A stretch of DNA of 64,000 bases from Bemisia tabaci (Eukaryota > Arthropoda > Insecta > Hemiptera > Aleyrodidae), in assembly GCF_918797505.1 (NCBI RefSeq), contig NC_092794.1, positions 66,067,345-66,131,344 on the forward strand, written 5' to 3'. The position numbers and the translations under genes were made by a program. The notes under the pieces were generated by a model, which was not told the origin of the DNA, ran no database searches, and worked only from the letters and a program-made list of their open reading frames with translations. Shown here piece by piece: positions 24,379 through 37,700 of the stretch (position 1 is its first letter; each line of letters starts with the position of its first letter).

Positions 24379-27300
24379 AGCAACAACAACAACAACAACA
24401 GCAGCAGCAACAACAACAACAACAACAGCAGCAACAGTTACAACAATCACCTCAGCAACAACAGTCTCCTCAGAAACAGCAACAATTACTACAATCATCC
24501 CAGCAACAGCAATTACAGCAGTTACCACAACAACTGCAGCAAGTATCACAACAACAGCAGCTTCAGCTGCAACAGCAGCAACAGCTACAATTACAGCAAC
24601 AGCAGTTGCAGCAGTCCCCACAGCAACTCACTCAACAGCAACAGCTTCAGTTACAACAGCATCGAAGGTGAGCTTCTAATGTGTTAAAGATTCAATGTTT
24701 GGCGAAAGTATCGAGCATTCTCTCAGAGATAAAGAAACCTTTTGACAGCGTGATTTGTGGGTCGTTTTTAGTCTCTGTGCAAAAATGTGAAGGATGCGAA
24801 AATGGGTTTTGAAATTGGGAAAGCCACAAAGAGTGGTTTAAAAAAAAGAAGGCTGGTGTGTGCTGCTTAGGAAATGGTGCTTTTTGTATTGTACAAAATT
24901 GTGACTGACTGTAAATAAAGATGCACAAATAAAAGAAGAAGAAGACAACATAGAAGTCATTTTTCAATATAACTTTTATGGAGGAAGGGTTTTTAAAATG
25001 GGATGGCCCTGTTTAATTAATAACAAGGCTAAGAACACTCTGCATCCCTGTACCGCTTTAGACATAGAATTCTTGATCTTACCTATGTGTTTAGAAAACA
25101 AGCTAAGTTGCTTGTTTGAAGAAATATGTATTCCATGTCATTTCATTTGGCCATTTAATCCTCTGCCCCAGAATTTCATGGACTTTTTTCTACATGCTCT
25201 ATTAATAATAGACATAAGTTGTTGTTATTAGCTATCAGTTAGCACAAAACACCAATTCACCCATGATTTTATTTTTAGAAGTTTTGTAGGAGATAAGTAA
25301 AACTATCCCTTCCCGATTATATAACTGAATTTTCTTCTGTGTCAAGCATTTTCTTTTTCCAATTCTCAGGATGCAGCAAATTCAACATTTATCTCCTCAG
25401 CAACAGCAACTGGTCCTGCAACAGCCACAGACAGCTGTGCAGCAACAACTGTTACAGCAACGCATCCTCCTTCAACACCAGCAGCAACAACGATTTGCTG
25501 CTGTTCCAGCTCAATGGCGACCCCAAGGGACAAATATGGTAAGAGCTTGTGCTTTTCTTTTGCATAGTGGTCTTATTTTCAAGGTCTGCATCATGCCTTG
25601 CTCATCGTGACTCAGTGCATTTAATTATCTGGGTTGATTTTCCGTAACATCAATTCTCAATTTTTTTTGCTGCTGTATCATTCATTTTTGGAAACTTGGT
25701 TATTAATTTTATAGAATATATGAATATAATCAGCCAACTTCCAAACAATTTCTCAACCTTTAAACAAAGTTTGGGTGAATGTTCATTTTTTTTGTTTGTA
25801 TATATGGGCGTCACTTTGAAGGAACGTGGATTGAACATGACGCTATGAAACAGAATTTTAATCTTAGCATCCTACAATTGTTCCAAAACCCTGTGACTTA
25901 TGGATTTTTTCAAGAAGTTTTTCTCCCTGTGACTTTAACAGGATCACTCTATGTAATTAGTTCAAGGATGTTAATAATTTCACAAAAGTAAGCCTCTCCA
26001 GCCTCACTCCTTAACTCAGGCTTTTGCCCTTGTCCTGTAGCTGCTGTGAATTGTTGGTGCAGGATTCATGATCTGGTGCTCAGCTCCATTTGTAGCCCAT
26101 AGTCCATGTACGAAAAATCCTGTGAGTGGACTCGGATAAGTCTGCCAAGTTTCAGTGGAAATGCTTTATGTGGCAAGCATGACATCATCCTAAAGTGATG
26201 AGATTGCTCTCTCGTGTCATGCATCACCTGGTCTCATAGCTCATTCTCATAAGCTCATCAGCGGTTTAGTTTGACTTGGGGCTCAATGGGGATACCGCAC
26301 ATTAACGCACTCAAACGGATGAGAATGCATGCTGTCTCATCTGTCTTGGAACGCTTGCATCCATGAAACTGGCAGCTAACTTGACTCAACATCCCTGTTT
26401 AATCATAAATTTGAACGTATTGATTGTTTAATTGAAGTATGATGTTCAAAACAAACATCAACCTCTGGGCACCACTAGAACTGATGGCCAAACTTCATTG
26501 AAGCAATGGTTCATAGAAAGCTGAGGAGCACGCGTTCCTCGAACTGTCCAATACATGTCTCTCAACTAGTTTATTGGAAGGCAAAATGCACTAACGAGAT
26601 TGAAAGTAGATGATACCTTTCAAACCTTTCTCCAAACTTTGAAAATTCCAAGTCTGTGAGGCTACAATTATTTAATTTTGATCCTGAAAATTGTCAACAG
26701 CAACTTTTTCTACTAATTAAGACATAAGTATGGTTTGATATGAGATACAATGTATTCTGAGGTTTTAATCATATGACATCGCCAAACAGCATTTTTCAAT
26801 CCTTTTTCCTCTCCAAAAAGGGCACTTTTTAGGCATGTCCTTTCTATAAAAATAGTACATTTCACATGCAGAAACAGTATTAGGTTTTTTTCTGAAAAAT
26901 TTCTTTATTTTTCTGCTCTGAATATACGATGAACTTCTAAATTAATTACCACATTTTTTTGCAACTGTATATTGCTCTTCCCCCCCCCTCCAATTTTGTC
27001 CTTTGGATTCCTTGAAAACTTCTTAAATTTTAATATGTACCTTTAGAGGGCATTTAAGCCTATTATATCACCAATAGTTCTGCAGGGCCAATGTATTGTT
27101 CTTAATTATCCCCTAAAATCTTTTTTGAGTCATTAAAGCCTTCTAGCCTTACACTCTAAAATCATAGACACAGTATCTCCCTTCCTTGGTGCAGTTAGAC
27201 TAACTTTTTTTCCATTACTGCTCCTGTACTTAGCCATTTTTTTATTCTTCTATTCTCACTTTTTTTCTCAGTTTTTAATCTATAAATATTGTTGATAAGT

Positions 27301-30300
27301 TAACAGGATGAAGCCATCTTCAAGACTGATTTTTGGAGATTAATTTTCAATCAAAAATCAGTCTAAGTATATTTGATCAAGGTATAAAGTCATTTACCAC
27401 CAATCCGTACCCAAAATTGGACAGAATATAGTAGTGGTCAGCAAGTTCATCAACAACAGCCGCTATTTTTTCATGCGGGCTTTAATTTTGTCGAATCTTT
27501 ATTTTTTAAATTTAAGACTATTATCTCCGGGCAACAGTTTGTGTGCCCTAGATGTTCATGTATGTAAGCTTTGGTAAAATTGAATGGTGTCAACTAAAAA
27601 ATTTTCATTCCATGTTGCTTGATATTTATCTTTCTAGCAGCAGCAACAGCAGCCACCCCAACAACAACAACAGCAACCAGAACAGCAGCAACAAGAACAA
27701 CTACAACAGCAACAGCACCAACAACAACAGCACCAACAACAACAACAACAGCAGCAACAACAAGCATCACAGCATAAACTAGTTCAACAACAATTTGTTT
27801 TGCGTAATGATGGCCAGCTCTTGCCACAAACTCAAAATGTCATCCAACAACAGCAACAACAACAACAGCAAACACAGGTCCAGCAACAAAATCAGCAGCA
27901 ACCACAGCAGCAGCAATTCTCTAGTGTTTCTCAGACTTCAAGCACTGTTGTCACATCTCAGCAACAATTAAGCTGGCAACAACAGCAATTATCTCGTGTT
28001 CAACAGTTGCAACTGCAGCAACAGCAACTACAGCAACCGCAGCAAAATTTACAGCAGCAGCAACAACAAACATTGCAACCACAGCAGCAGTTGCAACAGC
28101 CTCAGCAACAATTGCAAGCTCAGTTACAACAGCCACAGCAACAATTGCAACAGCAACCACCACAACAGTTGCAACAGTTACAGCAACTACAGCAGCCACA
28201 ACAGCAATCACAACAGCAACAAGCACAGTCAGTTTTACAGATTGGACCCTCAAACATTCGACAAGTTACATGGAGTCAGCAACCAAACAACCCGGTATTG
28301 TGGAATATTTAACCCTAAGCACGAATTCAGCATGGTATTTTCTCTCTCTTTTCAAACCAGTAAATTCTAGTTTTTCTCTTTAGTACTTGCTTGTTATTTT
28401 TTGGTGTTCGGTATCTTTGAGAAAAGGTTTTCCTGCAGTAAGTGTTCAACTGGAAATGTTACACAGATCTAGTTTCCTTTTCCTTGACCCCAAGATCAAG
28501 GAAAAAATGTACCTTTTGAACAGTGAACAATCCTCAACTATGCCTAGTCTGATATCAGAATTTAATGGCTTGTAAACAGTCAAGTTTTTGGGGAAAAATT
28601 CCAGAATTCCTGTATCCTCTTTTTCCCTTCTGGAACTCATGAGCAGTATTGTGTTGGTAGCAACTAATTAACACATTAATACTCAAAATAATACTTGATG
28701 ATTTCTTGTCAAAAAATCTTTTGAGATTTTTACATTTACCGTAAGAAACAAAGAACTTGCATGAATTTAGCTAAAGTTGGAAAGTACTTGGTTTCGCATT
28801 ATTTTCTGCTTTTGCAGCTTCAATTTCAAACACATTTTATTTTTCTTAAATGTGTGCGACTTAAACTGTGTTAACTGATGGTACCAAAATAATTTCTATT
28901 ACAGAGAAAACAACAATAGTATTCTTGCCTAGCTCAAAGCAGAACACATTTCTTAAAGGATCTCTTAGCATAATAAGTGACACTGGAAGTGTCATGCCAG
29001 AGGAGGGGATTCGTTCAAACTTAAAACATGTGCCTCTTCAATTAATGATTTTAGGATATATGTTGAGGAGGTGCCCTCTAATGGATTAAATATTGTGTAC
29101 TGTGTGGCATGAGAATTTAAAGGCAATTTTTTGCTGTGGACATTGATAATGTGATCTGAAGACATCAAATAGGATTTAAATATTGTTGCACGTGCACATT
29201 CATGCCAAAGTGCTCCTCTTGGTTAACGGCTAGTGTGTTTCACAGCTTATAATGCTGTGATGAGTGGATTTCCTCACTTTGCATGTTTCCTCTGTCTCTC
29301 AGTTTGATCTGAAATTTTTCGACAAACTTTTTTTCCCTTGTGGATTTTGCAGCACCATTGATACAGGTTTGTCGGTGCCTCCTGAGTTGCACCAATCATT
29401 AAATTCAACAAAATGAGAAATATATTGTTTTTGATATAAAACATTTTCACAACTTTGTCAGTATGCCAAAAATTAATCATTGTTTGAAATCTAGGATTAC
29501 TCGTAAAATGGTCTAAAAAAGCTTAGCAACTGCCGTCTGTGTCCAGTGAGTGCAAAACTTTAGGATAGTCACAGTGGTGGTTTGTACTTCAAGGCAAGAA
29601 GCAGTCTATCGTAATGCACTAGTTATTACTAGTGCAGGAATGGATCTTTGAAAGATGTCTTTGTTTTGTAAAATCTTTTAATATGCCAAACCAAATCAAA
29701 TCACTTCTGTGTCTTTCTTTCTTTCATACATTCCTGCCTCTGAAACAAAGCAATCTTTACATCTAAGTCAGAGTGATATCATCATCCTTTTACTAACTAT
29801 GCTTTCAACGAATGAAATATTCTCATTTGGAAGTATATCCTCTCATTCAGCTCCTCATTGCATGTGATACAGAATTAATTGTGCTTATTAAAAATGAAAC
29901 TCAGTCTCTCTTTTAATCATCAAAAGGCTGAAAATTTGAAATTAATTGAAGTATGTGCACCTAAGCATGATTTTAAATTTTTTACTATGTTCGTTTCCTC
30001 TCTTACTGTGGACACTCCTCTCTTACTCTCTTATTTATTGAAATGGAACCTGGTGACACTGACTCGGAGCGGAAAAAAATAGGTTTAAAGTCTCCCTGAG
30101 ATTCTATGTATGAAACAAACTTCAAGTCGATTTAATATATTAATTACATTTTATTGATGCCGATTTTTTGGCAACACAATACGTTCCTTTAGGTGAGCTC
30201 AAAACTATCCGCAACACAATTCTTAGAGAATGTCTTTTGGTTTTCTTTTGCTAAACACTGTTCATTTGTCTTATAATTTATTTAGTTTAACCTAAAGACT

Positions 30301-31754
30301 GTGAACTAAAACTTTCTTTTTTGCTTGTTAGCCTTTTCTCAACTCCACTGTTTTTTATTATTTTTTAACATCAGCGATTGGAGTTTAATTTTTTCTTTAT
30401 CTCTCTTGCTTTGTTTTGCTGCAGAATCTCAACCCCCTTTTGTAATCTAGAAACTTGAAAAAAATCACTCATGACAACTTAAGTAACACTGGCAATGTGC
30501 GAGTGGAATTGATTATATTTAATTTTGATCCAGTTTGCATGAACAAGTAGTTAACTTACAGTACTATCAAATGTCAAGGTACTTCTCAATTCTTGATGAT
30601 TGTTACTAAAACCTTCCCGAAATTAGTTGAAAATTTGGTTACTTTTCATTTGAAAAATTAGCATCTAAATCTTGTGTCTCAAATTCATTTATAAAGATGC
30701 TTTTTATAGAATGGAAAGCATAACATGCAACATACAAAACTGAAATTTTATATGAATTTTTTTTTTAATTTACGCAAATATAGTGATGAAAATTTTGTAA
30801 CTGTGGACGATAGAATTTTTACGTGAAAAAGAGCAAAACAGGTGTCCTAACCACGATATTTTAACAGTTTTTTTTCTAGTGTTTTTTCCGTGCAATTTAA
30901 GAGTTCTTTAACCCCTTTTTTTAAACAATCAATGCTATTACCATCAAATAATGAAAAATACATCATCGTGTGTAAATCACTTGTAGCCTCTTGTTATCAT
31001 TTCATCCTCTTCTCTGCTCCTCTCAATATCTTCAACTACTTCAATTGTATGTTTTCTTTTTTGGCAGAATGCCCCTCAGCGCCATTTAATCCATGTTGAT
31101 GCAAAGGCTCATGCCCAGTTACGGCAAATGGATCCAACTTTAAGGACAATTTTTCTTCAACGAATTAATAAGCAGCAACAAGCCATTTATCAACAGCAGT
31201 TGCAGGTAATCAATGGTTATATTTTACAAAGAAGTAAGTCATGTGAGGTTTTCAAGATATGTGTATCGGTTAAAATTTTCACAATGAATGCCTTTACACG
31301 TTCAAAAAAAAAATGTCAGGATTCAGCATATTCATAACTATAGTTAAAACTGCAAAAAGTTATGGCCTCCTTACAATCAATCCTCTCGCACAACCCCCCT
31401 CTCTCTAAAAAAAAGAGATTTTTTTTAAAAAAATTCTCTCCCCCATCTTCTCCCCTTTTCTTCATTTCCTCATTGAATGTTTTAAGATTTAAAATTGAGG
31501 ATTTAAATTTTTCCATTTTTCTCGCCACTCACATACCTACATTAAATATGGTTTTTTCCCAGACATCTGAACATTCAATTTTCTGTTTCCGTTTACAGAA
31601 GCAACAATTACAGCAGCAACAACAGCAAGTTGGAGGTGGCACTCTAGTCAATGCAGTTGCCCCAGGAAGGCAGACAGTGGCCACAACTGTCATCAGAGGT
31701 CAAATTCCCCAAAATCTAACGCCACCGCAGCAGATTCAATGGCTTCAGCAGCAA

Positions 31755-31786
<32 letters not shown>

Positions 31787-34700
31787 ACAACAGCAGCAAC
31801 AACAGCAGCAGCAACAACAAATTGTCATCCAGAATCAGTCTCTCCAAAGGCAGCAGGTAAAGACCAATGTAATATCACAATTTTAAGTTAAGTTTTTCTT
31901 CTCGTCATTTTCTAAACACAAATGCATTTTCACAAGTTTGGTCGACTGCTTGTATAACTAAGAGTACAAGAAGTTTCTGATTACCCAATTTATCCTCCAA
32001 AACCCTCTCTAACTTCAAAAGATCTTAAAATTGTGAGGCTGTTGCAAAAAACTTACAGTGAAATAATAAATTCAGACGAGGGGCCAATTTTCGTCTGCAG
32101 AGTCACTTTCAAAACATATGGCTAAAGTTGCCAGGATTAACAATCTACCAAGATTAGTTCTAGGGCAAGCATGCGCCCCTGAAATGGTTAGGAGAAATCA
32201 ACATCTAAAGACAGGAAATTTGTGATTGAAAATTGTAAACTGTTGCTAATTTTTTATTTTTCAAATTCCTAGGTTCTAGTTCAACAGTCCTCAGTCAGAC
32301 AGCAGCTCATTCCACAACAGCAAACACAACAACAGCAACTGCTGGTCCAGCCGGCATCATCAGCATCTACAAATGTAACTAATTGGCAGCAGCAGTCACA
32401 GCAAGTGGTCCAACAGCAGCAAGTAGTGCAGCAAGTCGGTCAACAGCAAGTGGCTCAACAACAGCAGATTGTGCAACAAGTTGTGCCCCAGCAGCAGGTT
32501 GTTCAACAGCAAGTTTCCCAACAGGGACAACCAGACCAGCAATTACAATGTAAGTCTCCATTTGCCAGGTTTCTGCAAAACCAATCCACACAGGTTAGTC
32601 ATTCCTGTATACGTGTTCTGAAACTGTACCGCACAGTGACATAGAGCTGGCTGTTTTTACAGCAGGAAATTTAAAAGCAATGTACTTTTTATGGGAGCAG
32701 CCAATGTAACGCCACTCTAGCTGCGACGAGTGAAGGCCAAGCGGAAGAGTGGATTCCAAAAAGATGCGCAACGACTGACCTGTGTGGACTGGTCTTGGGT
32801 TTCTGTTTTTTAGCCACTAAACATCATAGTCGGATTAATCTCAGGTCAGGGGAAATGAAATTCAAATTTCACTATTGGTATTCTACTTCTATCAATGAAA
32901 ATGATGAATGTAACCGATTTTGAAGGTAGCAGAGGGATAGTACATGTCTGGAAAACCAAGGAAACTAGGAATTAATAGTGAATTTCATCAGGTCAGAGGA
33001 AAAGTCCACGAGTTTGATTAAAAAGGACTGGAAATTTGAATAATCTTGAAATTCAGAATCTGAAAAAACGTCAGCGCTGTCTTTTCAATCAAACTAAGCC
33101 CCAGTCTGATTTGAGCCTCAATGTTCCAATTGTACATACTTCTGAATAGTGAATTGAGAAATAAGTTTCAACAAGGAATTTCAATTTTAGAAAGCTTAAT
33201 GATATACACCTGAAGAAAAAAGGTTCACTTATCTCTGTCATTTGCTTTAAAATCAATGCCAAAAATTGTTCATTTTCAGTTCTACATGTACACATTGCCA
33301 AAGTGAAAAATCAGGGAATACTATTATTTTGTTTGCAGTAAACTGGGGAAAGTCAGCGGGTTTTTTTTTTTTTTTTTTTTAAATTTGTTGACATCCTTTA
33401 GTAATTTAGTACATGAATTATTGATAGCTGATCTTATTCTCTATTCTGCGGTTTTGATATTATTTTTTCCCCCTCTGTAGTAAACCATCCAACAACAGTC
33501 GTATCGAACCAACAAATGGCCCAAATGACGTTGCAACGACAACAATACATTCAGCGATTGCAGCAAATCAAGCAGCAACAACAACAGCAACAGCAACAAG
33601 AGCAGCAACAGAGCGGAAACTCTGCTGTTATGTATTCGACCCAGGTAATTTATTTATCATTATCTTCTCAATAGAGAATTTGCAGGTGTCTAAAATTTGA
33701 TGAATTTCGTGTTTAAATGGAAACTACTGAGTGAACTGAACCCGAGGATACCTTTGGTCCATGAATTGAACAATTATTGCAGAAGATGTAACAAAATGAT
33801 CTAATCTGCCCAAATACGGGTGTTTAAATGGAAAATGCCGCCAGATGACGACACTAGGCGATCCATTTTCTCACTTTTAGATCTATTTTTATACTATTTT
33901 CCATATCAGAAAAAAATTATAAAAAATACTGTGAAATTAGCTCTTTAAGCACTTTCAGATGAAGCAATAAATAATTTGCATGCAAATTCTGCATTGGATT
34001 ACAGTTTGAAATTAAGAACTACTTTTGAATTAGAAACTGTGACTCATCGGTAAAGGCGACAATTTACATAGGGAAACTAATGCCACTTACCTTGTTTCTA
34101 AAATGAGCCAGAAATAGTAGTTTTTCGTAGCAAAATATGGTTCAATCTACAACTGACTCAACCTATGATCCAAAGTTACAACCCTCAGTCCATTGATGGA
34201 AGAGTGACTCGTAACCAAATCCGCCGATTTGATTACATGTATTTACTTTTAGTACTGAGTGAAGATAACTCCCCTGCTTCCTTGCTCCCATTGCGCAAAC
34301 TTATTTGGCGTTGACTCTATTTACTCATTGACGGATTTAGACTCGCATGCTTCAGACAATCTCTTTTGCTCAGTCCTCGAGAAGGGAGGAGGGAGAGGTC
34401 TTCCTTTCCCCAGGGAGGTCTGGAGGAATGCCCTCAGCAAGAGGATCTTTCCTCGAAAATTTTCTAATTTCTTCCTTGTCAAGATAGTAATTTCGATTTT
34501 GAAAAATCATGTTTTAATAGGTAGCATGATTGCAGTTTTGACAAGGAAATGTCGGTATTCAGTCCTCCAAGTCTGTAATTTTGTGAGAATCCAGTGGAAA
34601 ACTGCAGATCGTAGGAATTTACAGCATAAAAATCTTGTCAATATTTTGTGCTTTGTTTTATTATATTTTCTTCATCTTCTTACTTTACTCAAGCATCCGC

Positions 34701-37700
34701 CATGATTCCAGTATTGCTTTGCATCCCTCGAAATTTATAACCACCTATGTATCCACTTCTAGAAATTCTGTGCCATACTCGGTACTGTCTAGTATCCAAA
34801 TAATTAAGAATAACTGTAATGTTTCTCATCAATATTTCAAGAAAATTCTTACTTTAATACAATATTACAGATTTCTCTATCTTCATTACCTAACTGCCAA
34901 GTTAGGTTTTTTTTTTTTTTGATTTCTAATATCTGTATTTAATGTTTGGTATTTGTGATTTACTGGTGCAGTCCTCTCAGCAAATTCAGTTAACACAGCA
35001 GTCTCATCCTGTCCAGCAACAACAGCAACCTCCAGCTGTTCCTATGGAAACCGATCAGATGACACCGCAAGATGTTTTTAGTGTGAGTAACTTTCTGGTT
35101 TTCCCTCTCCCTCTTACTGCATCATTTTGTCATCCCTGAATAGATATTTTCATCAGTTTTTTATTCAGATATCTCAAACTTGTAGTCTACAGTGGAATGA
35201 AATTTATAATTACTCAATGACTCATTCATTATCATGCACCAAGTAGAAAAAGTGTGAAGACGTTAAAAGATGGTACAAAAAGTTGTCTCATAATAAATGA
35301 AACGAATTGTAGGAATACCATTCTAGTCCATCAACAAATTGAACATGTGTTCATTTCTCCCCAACGTTCATATATCATAAGTAATTAAACAGTTTTTTTT
35401 TTTCAGATGAAAAGAGACTGTTTCATTCCAATTACAGTGTCGTAGATCAACGTTATCTACTGTTAGAAAGCTAAAATGTGCTCCATCTGCCTTCTTTGCT
35501 TAAAAATTTGTCCGTGAAGTTGATTTCATCTATATCTTCCTCCAGCATATTTTGATCTCAGATTTCTTAGATCTGTGTATTTTTTTCAGTCATGCTGCAA
35601 TCACACGCTGAATGTGGGAGCTGAATGTGAAAGTCATCGGCCCGATGCCTGAATTTTGCGCGTGACGCGCAAAATTCAGCAACGATTCTCAGCAACCATC
35701 AGACTAATGTCGGATTTGTCTGAACCATTTGAGTAGATTTGACACACATGTGGATGAAAATAACTCGAATTTGCGAAATTTCAGCCGTTGGGCGATGACT
35801 GTTGACTTCCACATTCAGCTGCTATATTCAGCATGTGATTGCAGCATAAATTTTATCTTTTCCCTCTTTTTTTTTTTTTTTTTGTTTGTTCACTCATTCA
35901 TCAACACATCATTTTGCCCTTGTAAGTCATTTATTTGTTCGATATTTCTCTCTCCTCCTGCTCTAAATTGCGGGTGACTTTCTTCCTTTGAGGAGGGAAG
36001 AGGATTATTTTCTGTTAAAACTTACAGAATTTTAGCAGAAGAAGCACTTAAGGGCAGGATAAGGTGAAAAGTCTATGGCAACAAGCTCTTTCAGCCTGCT
36101 GATTGTCGAAACTTGTGTTAGGATGACACGACATAGAAATTTCTTTTTATTACTTAGTACAGGTAGTGCTATGTTTTGTCTTATCATGCTGACCTAGCAA
36201 GGAATAGTTTCAACAAGTCACTTTTGAGGTTATTTAAATAAGGTAGTTTAAAATAAAACCTCGAATCATCTTATTTTGTCAAAACTTTTGAAAGGCTAGG
36301 ATTGTACCCATAGTTGATATTGCCAGAGCGTGAACTATACACTAAATTTGTCTTGTGATAACCATTTTTAAGCCAAATGTCCATGAGAAGTCAGGGAAAA
36401 GTCAATTTTTTAGGATCAAAACCTTTAGTAAGTCAGAAATTTTTAAAATAAATTGGAACCTGTTGTACTTCATAATAGGCTAAAAATATTGAAGAACTGG
36501 TCCAGTATCCTCGATTGTACACATGATACGAAGATCAAATCTGTATCAGTGGCTTAAGTCAGTGGTGTTAATTGTATTTTGTGCATTGCACTTCTCACAT
36601 ACTAAGAAAAAATGCTGCATGAGCCTTCAGACGTTGCCATACTTCCTTTAATTGAAAAAGAATTTACTGGAAAAATGGTAAATATTTTTCTTCCAATTCT
36701 TCAGAATTTTTTTTTTTTTGCAACTTAAGCTTAAATATTTGAAAATATCAAGGAACAATATGCATAACTTTTCAGAAATGAATATTTTATGATGAAAAAT
36801 TAGGCATTATCTGAGGGTTCATACGGTGTTTTTCCTGAGTGCAGGAGACTTGTCATCATTCATTTTCATATGCTGGTTCAATTTTTTTTTTACTACGCAC
36901 TTTTTTATCACATTATGCATTATGTGTTGAACACTACGCTTGACCACATTGGATTGCCTTTTGATACTTTTTGCCTAGCTCTCAGTCATGCGACCCACTT
37001 CATTTTTTTTTAGTTTGTATATAATATCACTGCTCATCACTGTCATAAATGTATATAATTTAGTACCGTCTCTCAATATCTTGGTGAAGTGAACTCTAAA
37101 GCTTAGTTGGTGGTTTAGTGGTTGCACTTATTTCTCTCCTTCTCCTCTCAGAAGGTCATTGGGCTTAGGAAGGACTGCTTTTCACTAATACTCGCTAACT
37201 AGGAGAGTCAAATAGGAATTTTTGTCCCTCTAAAATCATTCATTTATTTCATTACTAAATATCCATTGAGTTAAAGTCCTAGGAGATTTTTAGGATAACA
37301 TGAATAATTTGCTGAAACTTAATTTAATTATCTTGACCATTGACAATTTTACAAGTCAGCAACTCTGTGTTTCTCCATCCATTGAAAATACCGATTTCTG
37401 GTGAGGCAAGCTCCTTCGCCAAGAATTGATTGTTTTACACACATTTAAATGGAGGAAAGACAGTGTAACCAACTTTCAAGAATTGCCGTTGATCTGGACG
37501 GATTAACCTAGAATCAGTTCAAATGCATTTCACGTTGCCAAATTTGCCTGAATGGTTTATTTTTTGACAGACTTAAACAACACAATGCTTTGAAACTTTT
37601 TGTTAATTGCTCGCAACTTATACAGAAAGCACTTAAATTTCAAATTGAAGTGTTGTTCAGTTTTCTGATGAACAATTAAAACATGAGAGGAAATTAGATG

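Noticed and set aside
24238..24621. Minus-strand open frame of alternating valine/alanine opposite PTIP exon 6
   Set aside because: It is the antisense reading of the CAA/CAG tract (giving V/A/L), as are the frames at 27594-27827 and 27951-28253. There is no independent coding support.
27996..28370. Asn/Ser-rich frame overlapping PTIP exon 8 in another plus-strand frame
   Set aside because: It is a frame-shifted reading of the CAA/CAG repeats (AAC/AGC). The exon 8 Q frame is the one in phase with its neighbours.
34259..34922. Open frames of 148 and 95 residues in PTIP intron 12
   Set aside because: They sit inside an intron whose flanking exons join in phase, are F/L/K-rich as AT-rich DNA gives, and have no domain.
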